DNA from: Candidatus Flexicrinis affinis
Lineage (GTDB): Bacteria > Chloroflexota > Anaerolineae > Aggregatilineales > Phototrophicaceae
Assembly: GCA_016716525.1 (NCBI GenBank)
Contig: JADJWE010000007.1
Location: 280,753 to 344,752 of the forward strand
DNA: 64,000 nt
Direction of reading: 5' to 3'
Below are positions 24,941 to 31,234 of this stretch, one piece after another (within the stretch, counting starts at the first letter, position 1; each line of letters begins with the position of its first letter). The translations under genes were made by a program, and so were the position numbers. The notes beneath the pieces were generated by a model. That model was not told the DNA's origin and did no database searches. It was given only the letters and a program-made list of their open reading frames with translations.

Positions 24941-25498
24941 ATGACGTTTCGACCGCTGTTCAAGAGCGCCCGCATCGCGCTGGTGGCGCAAGTGCCCGAA
25001 GACCGCGAGCTTTTCGCCGCGTGGTCGCACGACAGCGACTACCTGCGCAACCTCGACGACGACCCGATCCGGCCGATCAACCCGGCCGCAAACGAGGGCT
25101 GGGTCGGTCAGCCGACACAGCAGTTCGCCGAATCGCAGTCGTTCATGCTCGTCGCGCTGCCGGAGAACAAGCGCATCGGCTTTGTGGCGCTGTTCGACAT
25201 CAAGTACCCGAACGCCGCCGCGATGTTCGCCATCGGCATCGGCGACCCGGACTACCGCGGCAAGGGCTACGGTCCGGAAGCCATCGGCCTGCTGCTCGAT
25301 TACGCCTTCGACGAACTAGGTCTATACCGCGTCGGCCTGCGCGTAATGAGTTACAACGCCGCGGGTATCCGTGCTTACGAAAAGGTCGGGTTCAAGCTGG
25401 AAGGCACGGTCCGCCAGTCCGTCTGGCGCGAAGGCAAGCGCTGGGACATCCTGAACTACGGCATTTTGCGCGACGAGTGGATTGCAAAGCGCGATTGA
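24941..25498 (+). CDS. GNAT-family N-acetyltransferase, RimJ/RimL-like
   Basis: A 185-residue acetyltransferase using acetyl-CoA, with the full GNAT core: FMLVALPENKRIGFVALFD, the acetyl-CoA loop GDPDYRGKGYGPEAI (R..G.G type), LGLYRVGLRVMSYNAAGI and AYEKVGFKLEG. The closing stretch RQSVWREGKRWDILNYGILRDEW is typical of the RimJ/RimL/spermidine acetyltransferase branch. The acceptor could be a protein N terminus, an amine or an antibiotic and cannot be fixed. AGGAG stands 6 bases before the ATG. Confidence 0.9.
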   Translation: MTFRPLFKSARIALVAQVPEDRELFAAWSHDSDYLRNLDDDPIRPINPAANEGWVGQPTQQFAESQSFMLVALPENKRIGFVALFDIKYPNAAAMFAIGIGDPDYRGKGYGPEAIGLLLDYAFDELGLYRVGLRVMSYNAAGIRAYEKVGFKLEGTVRQSVWREGKRWDILNYGILRDEWIAKRD

Positions 25499-25506
25499 AC
25501 GGCAGA

Positions 25507-26169
25507 CTAGTCCGGGTCGGCGCGCACCCGTTCGGTCACCCGCCCGATCTTCCAATCGGTCGGCGATACAACGTCGAAGAATTCGTGTTCGACATAGCGG
25601 TAGCTAAACGGGGGTGCAACGATGATGACCCAGCCCGACGAAAAGCCCTGTGCCTGAGCGACAAGCGTCAAGATGTCATCGTTGGTCTGCATTGAACCTG
25701 TTGCATAATCGCCCCAGTTCATACCCCCCTGATGCGCGGCGAACTGCTCGTAGGTCATGACATCGCGCAGCCTGTCCGGCGCCTGCGACACGTATCCCGG
25801 CGGAGGTGGCGAGAGATACATGACGCGGCGGGCATAGCGAATGCCGCCATCGAAGAAGCCGAGCGCGGACGGTGTTGGGGGAGCGTAGTTCTCCGCTAAG
25901 CGCCCTACCCCGGCAGCAACGGTGGCCTGCGGGACAATCTCAAGGGGCGCGTCCAGCAGTCCGGCCACCGACAGAAATCCGCCGCCGAACAGCGTGGCAA
26001 AGCCGATTACGCCAAAGGCGATTTGTGCCCCGGTCCGGCCCAGCAAACGCACCCACAGCTGCGAGCGGCGCATGGCAAACAGCCAGTCGCTGTTCATCAC
26101 CGCCCCATAGAACAGCGCCAGCCCCGGCAAGAGCAGAATGAGACCAACAACTATGTACTGCCCGTTCAC
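25507..26169 (-). CDS. Imm17-like membrane protein with extracytoplasmic domain, copy A
   Basis: A 220-residue protein. The first 75 residues carry two membrane helices separated by a compact basic loop: GLALFYGAVMNSDWLFAMRRS, WVRLLGRTGAQIAFGVIGF and then a glycine-rich helix. This strongly recalls Imm17-type small membrane proteins (pattern NWDW...R....LGR.GARI.YGILG). The rest, about 140 residues, is an extracytoplasmic domain rich in aromatic residues (YVSQAPDRLRDVMTYEQFA, MNWGDYATGSMQTNDDILTL). The start is a GTG with AGAGGAGG before it. A tandem paralogue lies 75 bases upstream. An immunity role is only suggested by the resemblance. Confidence 0.6.
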   Translation of the reverse strand: MNGQYIVVGLILLLPGLALFYGAVMNSDWLFAMRRSQLWVRLLGRTGAQIAFGVIGFATLFGGGFLSVAGLLDAPLEIVPQATVAAGVGRLAENYAPPTPSALGFFDGGIRYARRVMYLSPPPPGYVSQAPDRLRDVMTYEQFAAHQGGMNWGDYATGSMQTNDDILTLVAQAQGFSSGWVIIVAPPFSYRYVEHEFFDVVSPTDWKIGRVTERVRADPD

Positions 26170-26244
26170 AGCGTGATCCTCCTCTTGGGTCGGGCACTTA
26201 GCCGGTCTTCGCCACCAGTGTCGTGGTAAGGCGAAGAAGCTCGA

Positions 26245-26856
26245 TCACTGAATTCGTACACCGTTGGTGATATGCCCGAACTTCCAATCGGTGGGCGAGT
26301 TGACCTCGACGAATTCGAAATAGACATAGACTTCACCATTTGGCCGCCCGGTAGCGACCACCCACCCTGTTGAAAAGTCTGGCTCACGGGAGATCAGCGC
26401 GAGGATGTCGTCGTTGGTCGGCATTGTTCCGCCTGTGTTTTCGTAGTTGCCCCAATTTACCCCGTAACGATGGTTGGCGAACTGCTCGCGCGTGATTAAC
26501 CGCTCGAAGCCCTGTGCCCCGCGAGGCGTGTAGTTCGGTGGGGGCGGCATCAGATACACGGTAAACGTCCGATACTGCACGACACCGTCGAAGAACCGCG
26601 GCTGATACGACGTCCCGAGCAGGCCGCTGGTGTCGACGTTCATCACACCGATCACCGCCAGAAACCCGCCGCCGAACAGCGCCGCGAAGCCGATCACGCC
26701 AAAGACGATCTGTGCTCCTGTGCGGCCCAGCAGCGCAACCCACAAGCGCGAACGGCGCATGGCAAACAGCCAATCGCTGTTCATCACCGCGCCGTAGAAC
26801 AGGATCAGCCCTGCGCCCAACACCAGCAGCCCCGCAATCACGAACATCGTGTTCAT
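26245..26856 (-). CDS. Imm17-like membrane protein with extracytoplasmic domain, copy B
   Basis: A 203-residue paralogue of the neighbouring gene with the same layout: a leader helix, LILFYGAVMNSDWLFAMRRS, WVALLGRTGAQIVFGVIGF, a glycine-rich helix, then an outer domain with LMPPPPNYTPRGAQGFERL and VNWGNYENTGGTMPTNDDIL. The two copies are nearly identical in the membrane part and more diverged outside, as expected if the outer domain meets changing partners. I chose the ATG at 26856 with GGGGA upstream; a longer frame reaches 26892 without a ribosome site. Confidence 0.6.
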   Translation of the reverse strand: MNTMFVIAGLLVLGAGLILFYGAVMNSDWLFAMRRSRLWVALLGRTGAQIVFGVIGFAALFGGGFLAVIGVMNVDTSGLLGTSYQPRFFDGVVQYRTFTVYLMPPPPNYTPRGAQGFERLITREQFANHRYGVNWGNYENTGGTMPTNDDILALISREPDFSTGWVVATGRPNGEVYVYFEFVEVNSPTDWKFGHITNGVRIQ

Positions 26857-26919
26857 CGGCCACCATCCCCTACAATTGGCTTTATACTGCAACTATATGC
26901 GCCTTAGGAGCGATTCAGC

Positions 26920-27270
26920 ATGGAGAATACCGACCCTCTCAGCGTCATCTCCCGCTTTCACGACGCGTTCAACGCGCACGACGTCGACGCGATCATGGCG
27001 CTGATGACCGACGACTGCGTCTTCGAGAACACCAGCCCCGCGCCGGACGGAGAACGGTACGCTGGTCAGGCAGACGTGCGCGGGATGTGGGAACGGCTGT
27101 TCGCCGCCTCGCCCAACGCGCACTTCGAGGTCGAGGAGATGTTCGCCGGCGGCGACCGCGGCGTGATCCGCTGGCGTTATACGTGGGGCGGCGGGCACGT
27201 GCGCGGCGTCGACGTGATGCGCGTGCGAGACGGCAAGGTCGCAGAGAAATTCTCGTATGTGAAGGGGTGA
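26920..27270 (+). CDS. SnoaL-like / NTF2-fold protein
   Basis: A 116-residue single-domain protein of the SnoaL/nuclear-transport-factor-2 superfamily: VISRFHDAFNAHDVDAIMALMTDDCVFEN at the start, an acidic pocket strand, then GDRGVIRWRYTWGGGHVRGVDVMRVRDGKVAEKFSYVKG. Members include polyketide cyclases, ketosteroid isomerases and many small detoxifying proteins. The active residues cannot be assigned by eye. It is followed 9 bases on by a PNPOx-like gene, suggesting a two-gene unit. AGGAGCG precedes the ATG. Confidence 0.87.
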   Translation: MENTDPLSVISRFHDAFNAHDVDAIMALMTDDCVFENTSPAPDGERYAGQADVRGMWERLFAASPNAHFEVEEMFAGGDRGVIRWRYTWGGGHVRGVDVMRVRDGKVAEKFSYVKG

Positions 27271-27279
27271 GAATCAGGC

Positions 27280-27729
27280 ATGACAGTGAATTGGGCGGAA
27301 TTCGAAGGCGCGGCACCGGAACTGGCCGCGTTTGGCCGGGGCCGGCTTGCCGGGCGCGTAAGCTATCTGGCGACGGTGCGCGCGGATGGCGGGCCGCGTG
27401 TCCATCCGGTCACGCCGCAGGTCGGCGGCGGACGGCTGTACGTCTACATGGAGCCGACATCCCCGAAGGGCCATGACCTGCACCGCGATCCGCGTTTTGC
27501 GCTGCACGGCGGCGTCGAGGACAACGACGGCGGTGCGGGCGAGTTTATCGTCCATGGGCGGGCCGAGCTGATCACCGACCCGCACGTGCGCGCCGAATGC
27601 GACTCGCTGGCGTCATACACGCCGCGAGAACGGTACATCCTGTTCGAACTGCGGATCGAGCGCGCGCTCGGCACCACCTACAGCGACGACGGGCCGATCC
27701 GCAAGCAGTGGCGCAGCGAGTCGAAGTAG
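27280..27729 (+). CDS. Pyridoxamine 5'-phosphate oxidase-like flavoprotein
   Basis: A 149-residue split-barrel protein with the typical run AGRVSYLATVRADGGPRVHPVTPQVGGGRLYV, then SPKGHDLHRDPRFALHG and a beta-barrel end. Relatives bind FMN or F420 and reduce or oxidise small molecules; short versions like this are not true PdxH enzymes. It lies 9 bases after the SnoaL-like gene and converges on the DinB gene 7 bases further on. Confidence 0.82.
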   Translation: MTVNWAEFEGAAPELAAFGRGRLAGRVSYLATVRADGGPRVHPVTPQVGGGRLYVYMEPTSPKGHDLHRDPRFALHGGVEDNDGGAGEFIVHGRAELITDPHVRAECDSLASYTPRERYILFELRIERALGTTYSDDGPIRKQWRSESK

Positions 27730-27736
27730 TCCTCGA

Positions 27737-28249
27737 TCACTCCGGCACGTATGGAGCCTTCTCGCCAATGGCGCCGACAAAATCGCCCAGCCCGGTGTGG
27801 CCGAGCATCTGCCGGATCGCCAGTGCTTCCCCAATGTGAAACCAGTAGTGGTAGGTGACGCGGCGCATGCGCGTGCCGACGCTCTCTTTGTACGGCGCAT
27901 ATGGCGCGACACGCCGCAGCGTGTGGCTCTCCAACGCCGCGCTGTCGAGCGTATCGAGCCACGGGTCGGTCGCGTCAGTGACGCGCTTCCACGCGTCCCA
28001 CATCGCGTCGATGTCGGGCGTCGAGGCCGGCTCGCCATAGCCGCACGCCTTGACCTCCGGCACCGGCGTCTCGCCGTTGGCGTGGGTCAGCCAGTAGAGC
28101 TGCTCCTGCCACGCGAGATGCCCGATGATCCAACTGATGCAGTTCATCGGGCCCATGCGCTTAATCGCGTCTTCCGCGCTGACCCCTTTGAGCGCACGCT
28201 GAAGCTCCGACCGCGTGAATCGAAGCTGTACGACGAGTGGATGCGGCAT
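27737..28249 (-). CDS. DinB-family protein
   Basis: A 170-residue four-helix DinB/YfiT-type protein. Putative metal histidines sit in ISWIIGHLAWQEQ and VTYHYWFHIGEAL, and the final stretch GHTGLGDFVGAIG fits the family. DinB-like proteins include bacillithiol and mycothiol S-transferases and putative DNA-damage proteins. The ATG at 28249 has a strong GGAGGGA site; a longer frame to 28339 has none. It is a separate, single-domain relative of the DinB modules fused at 10.3-12.7 kb. Confidence 0.82.
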   Translation of the reverse strand: MPHPLVVQLRFTRSELQRALKGVSAEDAIKRMGPMNCISWIIGHLAWQEQLYWLTHANGETPVPEVKACGYGEPASTPDIDAMWDAWKRVTDATDPWLDTLDSAALESHTLRRVAPYAPYKESVGTRMRRVTYHYWFHIGEALAIRQMLGHTGLGDFVGAIGEKAPYVPE

Positions 28250-28375
28250 GGTCCGTCCCTCCGGATGCGACGTCGCAAAGGCCATTCGATCGTTGGGGCG
28301 CCTAGGCAAAGCCTCTGCACACGATCGGAACAGCAACATTAGAACCGGAGCCGGCGCGAAGTGCCAGAATTGGCG

Positions 28376-28837
28376 CTAATCGTTAAAGACGTCGATGCGC
28401 ACACGGTCTTCGGGCACATGAAGCTCGCGCAGGATCGTACGCACGGCGGACACGGCGGAACGAACCGAGTCGCCCTCCCTCACGATGAACGCGACATCCA
28501 TCCAGCCCTCGCCGGAACCGCTGCCGTACCAGTCGCCGATGCCGCGTTCTTCGATGGCGTTCTCGATCTCGTATCGCAGCTCGTGATCGGCGTCAGTGAC
28601 AAGCCCGTCGTCACCGAGCTTGATGTTGACCCAGATCGAGGGCCGGACATCCCCTTCTTCATCGTCTAGGGGCGGCGCGTCGGCAGCGATCTCGGATTCA
28701 TCAACGTCCACATACGGCTCGTCTACATAGGGAACATCTTCGTAGACGACGTCTTCGCCGTACACCGCTTCGAGGGGTTCAGCACGGCGGGAAGGACCGC
28801 GCAGCAGCCGGATGATCCACGCAAACGGGTTCCACAT
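28376..28837 (-). CDS. Uncharacterised protein with acidic repeat and globular C-terminal domain
   Basis: A 153-residue protein. Residues 1-15 are amphipathic (MWNPFAWIIRLLRGP). Residues 20-60 form an acidic Tyr/Val/Asp tract (EDVVYEDVPYVDEPYVDVDE). The remaining 85 residues look globular (SIWVNIKLGDDGLVTDADHELRYEIENA, VREGDSVRSAVSAVRTILRELHV). It starts 10 bases after the gene upstream and probably shares its transcript. I do not recognise the family. The N-terminal amphipathic segment could bind a membrane surface. Confidence 0.55.
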   Translation of the reverse strand: MWNPFAWIIRLLRGPSRRAEPLEAVYGEDVVYEDVPYVDEPYVDVDESEIAADAPPLDDEEGDVRPSIWVNIKLGDDGLVTDADHELRYEIENAIEERGIGDWYGSGSGEGWMDVAFIVREGDSVRSAVSAVRTILRELHVPEDRVRIDVFND

Positions 28838-28847
28838 CGCCTTGCTC

Positions 28848-29336
28848 TCAGTCGCCGCGCCCCGGATGGATCGGCACAACGCGGCGTGTTTGACGCGCCA
28901 TGTCGGCGACCTCGTCGATCAGGTTGACGAGGCCCATGAAGAAGGCGCGATACAACGCGCGGAATTGATCGCCGTCGATCGTCTCTAGCACCCAGTGGAC
29001 CTGTGCCTGAATCACGTCGTAGTCGCCTGTATCGTACAGCGCCAAGCCAATGCGCCCCATCGTTGAGTCTTCGGCCTGCAAGCGCATTAGCGCCTCGAAG
29101 AAACCGGCGTCCGGAGTCTGTTCGAGCGCAGCGACAGGCGACGACAGTGTGAACGCATCCTCCGTCTCGGCGAGTCGGACATCGACCACAAGCTGGTGAT
29201 CGTGCAGGACGGTGAGTTCCGGCGGCACCTTGACGACGAAACGCGACATGCCTTCGTCGTTGACCGGCGGGATCTCATATCGGATTTCCGGCCCGAACCC
29301 GGCAAGAACAGCGTTCAAGTCCTCACGTAAGGCCAT
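28848..29336 (-). CDS. Uncharacterised protein, YbjN/secretion-chaperone-like fold suspected
   Basis: A 162-residue soluble acidic protein. The order of strands and helices (FVVKVPPELTVLHDHQLVVDVRL, then FFEALMRLQAEDSTMGRIGLALYDTGDYDVIQAQVHWVLE, then a long helix to LIDEVADMARQ) resembles YbjN and type III secretion chaperone-like folds. Such folds often bind partner proteins. It precedes the acidic-repeat gene by 10 bases. The eCIS-type cargo gene lies directly upstream on the same strand, which makes a cargo-related role possible but unproven. Confidence 0.5.
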   Translation of the reverse strand: MALREDLNAVLAGFGPEIRYEIPPVNDEGMSRFVVKVPPELTVLHDHQLVVDVRLAETEDAFTLSSPVAALEQTPDAGFFEALMRLQAEDSTMGRIGLALYDTGDYDVIQAQVHWVLETIDGDQFRALYRAFFMGLVNLIDEVADMARQTRRVVPIHPGRGD

Positions 29337-29381
29337 AACGGCTCGCCCTCCGGCGCGATTGTTGCAGATACACGCGCATCA

Positions 29382-30542
29382 CTATCTATTCCTGATGTCT
29401 TGGGCGATCGCCGTGCCGACGGCTTTCGAGTAGTTCTTGCTAAATCCGTGACCGGCGAGCTTGCCGACGCTCTTTGCGCCGCTGATCAGCTTGGTGTACG
29501 AGCCGACCGTCATGCTCACGAAGTCCAAGCCGCCGACAAACAGCGTCGGCTTGAGTGCAGACGAGGGGTACTGCACGGCGTTGCCGGCATAAATGAGCTG
29601 GATATACCGATCCATGACCTGCTTGGCCTCTTGTTCGGCCATCCGGTACAGCTCCATCTCAGCCATTTCCTTAGGCCCGATGCCGATGCCGGTATCGGCG
29701 CCCTCCCACTTCTTGACCAGCGCGTTGTAGTGCTGCTTGCGCAGCGACGGCAAGAGGTCTCGCGTCGTCTTCTTGTGCACTTTGCGAACCGCGTTGTCGG
29801 TCTTGATCGTGCCGCGGCTGTGGGCGGACACGGTGGTGCGTTTCTTGCGGGTGATCGCGTCCAGCATGATCTCGACCTGCTTGCCGGTCGCCCGATCGTT
29901 GACGCGCACCTTTCCCTTGATGCAGTCCCACAAGTCGCTGACGAGGCCGCCGCGCTGTGCGCTGTAGGTGTACAGCACATCAATGGCGCTCTGATCGAAA
30001 GCGGAATCGGTCGCGCTGCCCATCGCATCGTTCACGGCATCGAGCAGCGCAACCGCGCTGTTGAGGCCAGACTGAGGCGCAACCGCCATCCCATTGATAT
30101 GGGTCACCGACGGATACCAGTTGCCCAGCGAGACGGGCACATCGTACTGCCTGATGATCGGGCGCTTGCCGTTGAAACCGGTGACTTCGCCGGTCGCGAA
30201 GTACACGACTTGGCCGTTCGGTTTTTGCGTGCGCTCGACAACCTCGATCTTGCGGTCGGTCTTGCCGCCCGATACGCGGAACTGGGTGGAGTCCAGATCG
30301 CTGAAGTCTTTGCCCTTGCGCTGAAGCGCCTTCGTCGGCGCGGGCTGTATGCGCTGTGTGGCGACTATGCGCGCGGTGGCCCGATTGCCGATCAGCCGTT
30401 GAAGCTGAACCACCTCGCGCCCCTGCAACTGGAGGCCAATCTGAGGCGTCACCCCGGCGTCGAACCGTGAGAGACCGTTCTTAATGCTGATTTTGGGCGC
30501 GTTTGCGCGGTTTGCGCGCTCACGCGCAGTTCGATCAGGCAT
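29382..30542 (-). CDS. Candidate eCIS-associated cargo with alpha/beta-hydrolase-like motif
   Basis: A 386-residue protein with no signal peptide. A charged, flexible N terminus leads to VVQLQRLIGNRATARIV at residues 45-61, the LQR.IGNRA signature found at the start of many proteins carried by extracellular contractile injection systems (including DUF4157 'eCIS core' proteins). After a beta-rich part comes TVSAHSRGTIKTDNAV (Ser242), similar to the nucleophile elbow of lipase-like alpha/beta hydrolases. The C terminus is helical and glycine-rich. The ATG at 30542 with GGAGTAAG was chosen; frame to 30800 would overlap rpiB antisense. No sheath, tube or baseplate genes are in the window. Confidence 0.6.
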   Translation of the reverse strand: MPDRTARERANRANAPKISIKNGLSRFDAGVTPQIGLQLQGREVVQLQRLIGNRATARIVATQRIQPAPTKALQRKGKDFSDLDSTQFRVSGGKTDRKIEVVERTQKPNGQVVYFATGEVTGFNGKRPIIRQYDVPVSLGNWYPSVTHINGMAVAPQSGLNSAVALLDAVNDAMGSATDSAFDQSAIDVLYTYSAQRGGLVSDLWDCIKGKVRVNDRATGKQVEIMLDAITRKKRTTVSAHSRGTIKTDNAVRKVHKKTTRDLLPSLRKQHYNALVKKWEGADTGIGIGPKEMAEMELYRMAEQEAKQVMDRYIQLIYAGNAVQYPSSALKPTLFVGGLDFVSMTVGSYTKLISGAKSVGKLAGHGFSKNYSKAVGTAIAQDIRNR

Positions 30543-30678
30543 GTGTCTTACTCCGTTGACACCGTTGCTTCGTAGCATAGTTGATAGGCGGCAAAATGGC
30601 AAAACAACGCTTCTCAGCAGACGGATTGGCTCTATCCACCGGCGCGTCTTGTTCGTTAGCCGATTGCGACGGTTCCCA

Positions 30679-30684
30679 TAAAAT
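30679..30684 (+). promoter_or_regulatory. Candidate -10 element of the rpiB-tal/pgi operon
   Basis: TAAAAT at 30679-30684 lies 64 bases before the rpiB ATG, with TTAGCC at 30656-30661 as a weak -35 and a 17-base spacer. The region is shared with the divergent eCIS-type gene. Confidence 0.3.
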
Positions 30685-30747
30685 GACACAATAGAGGCAA
30701 AGGGAAACGCGCCTGCCGGAGTAGGCAGGTCAAGGAAAGGCCGCCGA

Positions 30748-31209
30748 ATGAAGCTCGCCATTGCCAGCGACCACGCTGGATACGCCCTCAAAGCACACAT
30801 CGTCGCCTATCTGGCCGCCAATGGTCATCACGTGATCGACCTCGGCGTGCAGACCGACGCCGTGCGCGCCGACTACCCCGATACCGCCGCCGCTGTCGCG
30901 CATGCCGTCCTCGACGGCTTCGCCGAACGCGGCATCGTGGTATGCGGAAGCGGTGTAGGGGCGTGCATAGCGGCCAATAAGTTCAACGGGATCTACGCGT
31001 CCATCGCCCATGACACGTACAGCGCCGCACAAGGCGTTGAGCACGACCGGATGAACGTGCTGTGCTTGGGCGGTCGCATTGTCGGCCCGGCGTTGGCCGA
31101 ACAACTCATCGAAGCCTTCGTACGGGCGCAGCCCAACCCGGACTCGCGGTATGAACGTCGTTTCGAAAAGCTGCAGGCCATCGAACGCGGCCACCTCAAC
31201 ACTCAATAA
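30748..31209 (+). CDS. rpiB: Ribose-5-phosphate isomerase B
   Basis: A 153-residue RpiB/LacAB-type sugar isomerase that interconverts ribose 5-phosphate and ribulose 5-phosphate in the pentose phosphate pathway. Signatures are IASDHAGYALK at the start, the catalytic Cys66 in VVCGSGVG, and NVLCLGGRIVGPALAEQL. The C terminus SRYERRFEKLQAIER is typical. It lies 25 bases upstream of the transaldolase-phosphoglucose isomerase fusion, so three connected sugar-phosphate steps are encoded together. Confidence 0.96.
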   Translation: MKLAIASDHAGYALKAHIVAYLAANGHHVIDLGVQTDAVRADYPDTAAAVAHAVLDGFAERGIVVCGSGVGACIAANKFNGIYASIAHDTYSAAQGVEHDRMNVLCLGGRIVGPALAEQLIEAFVRAQPNPDSRYERRFEKLQAIERGHLNTQ

Positions 31210-31234
31210 TCCTGCACTACTTAGAGGAGACATC

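Noticed and set aside
10286..28249. All three DinB genes considered as one dispersed operon-like family
   Set aside because: The 27.7 kb gene is single-domain, lies 15 kb away, and belongs to a different DinB subgroup by eye.
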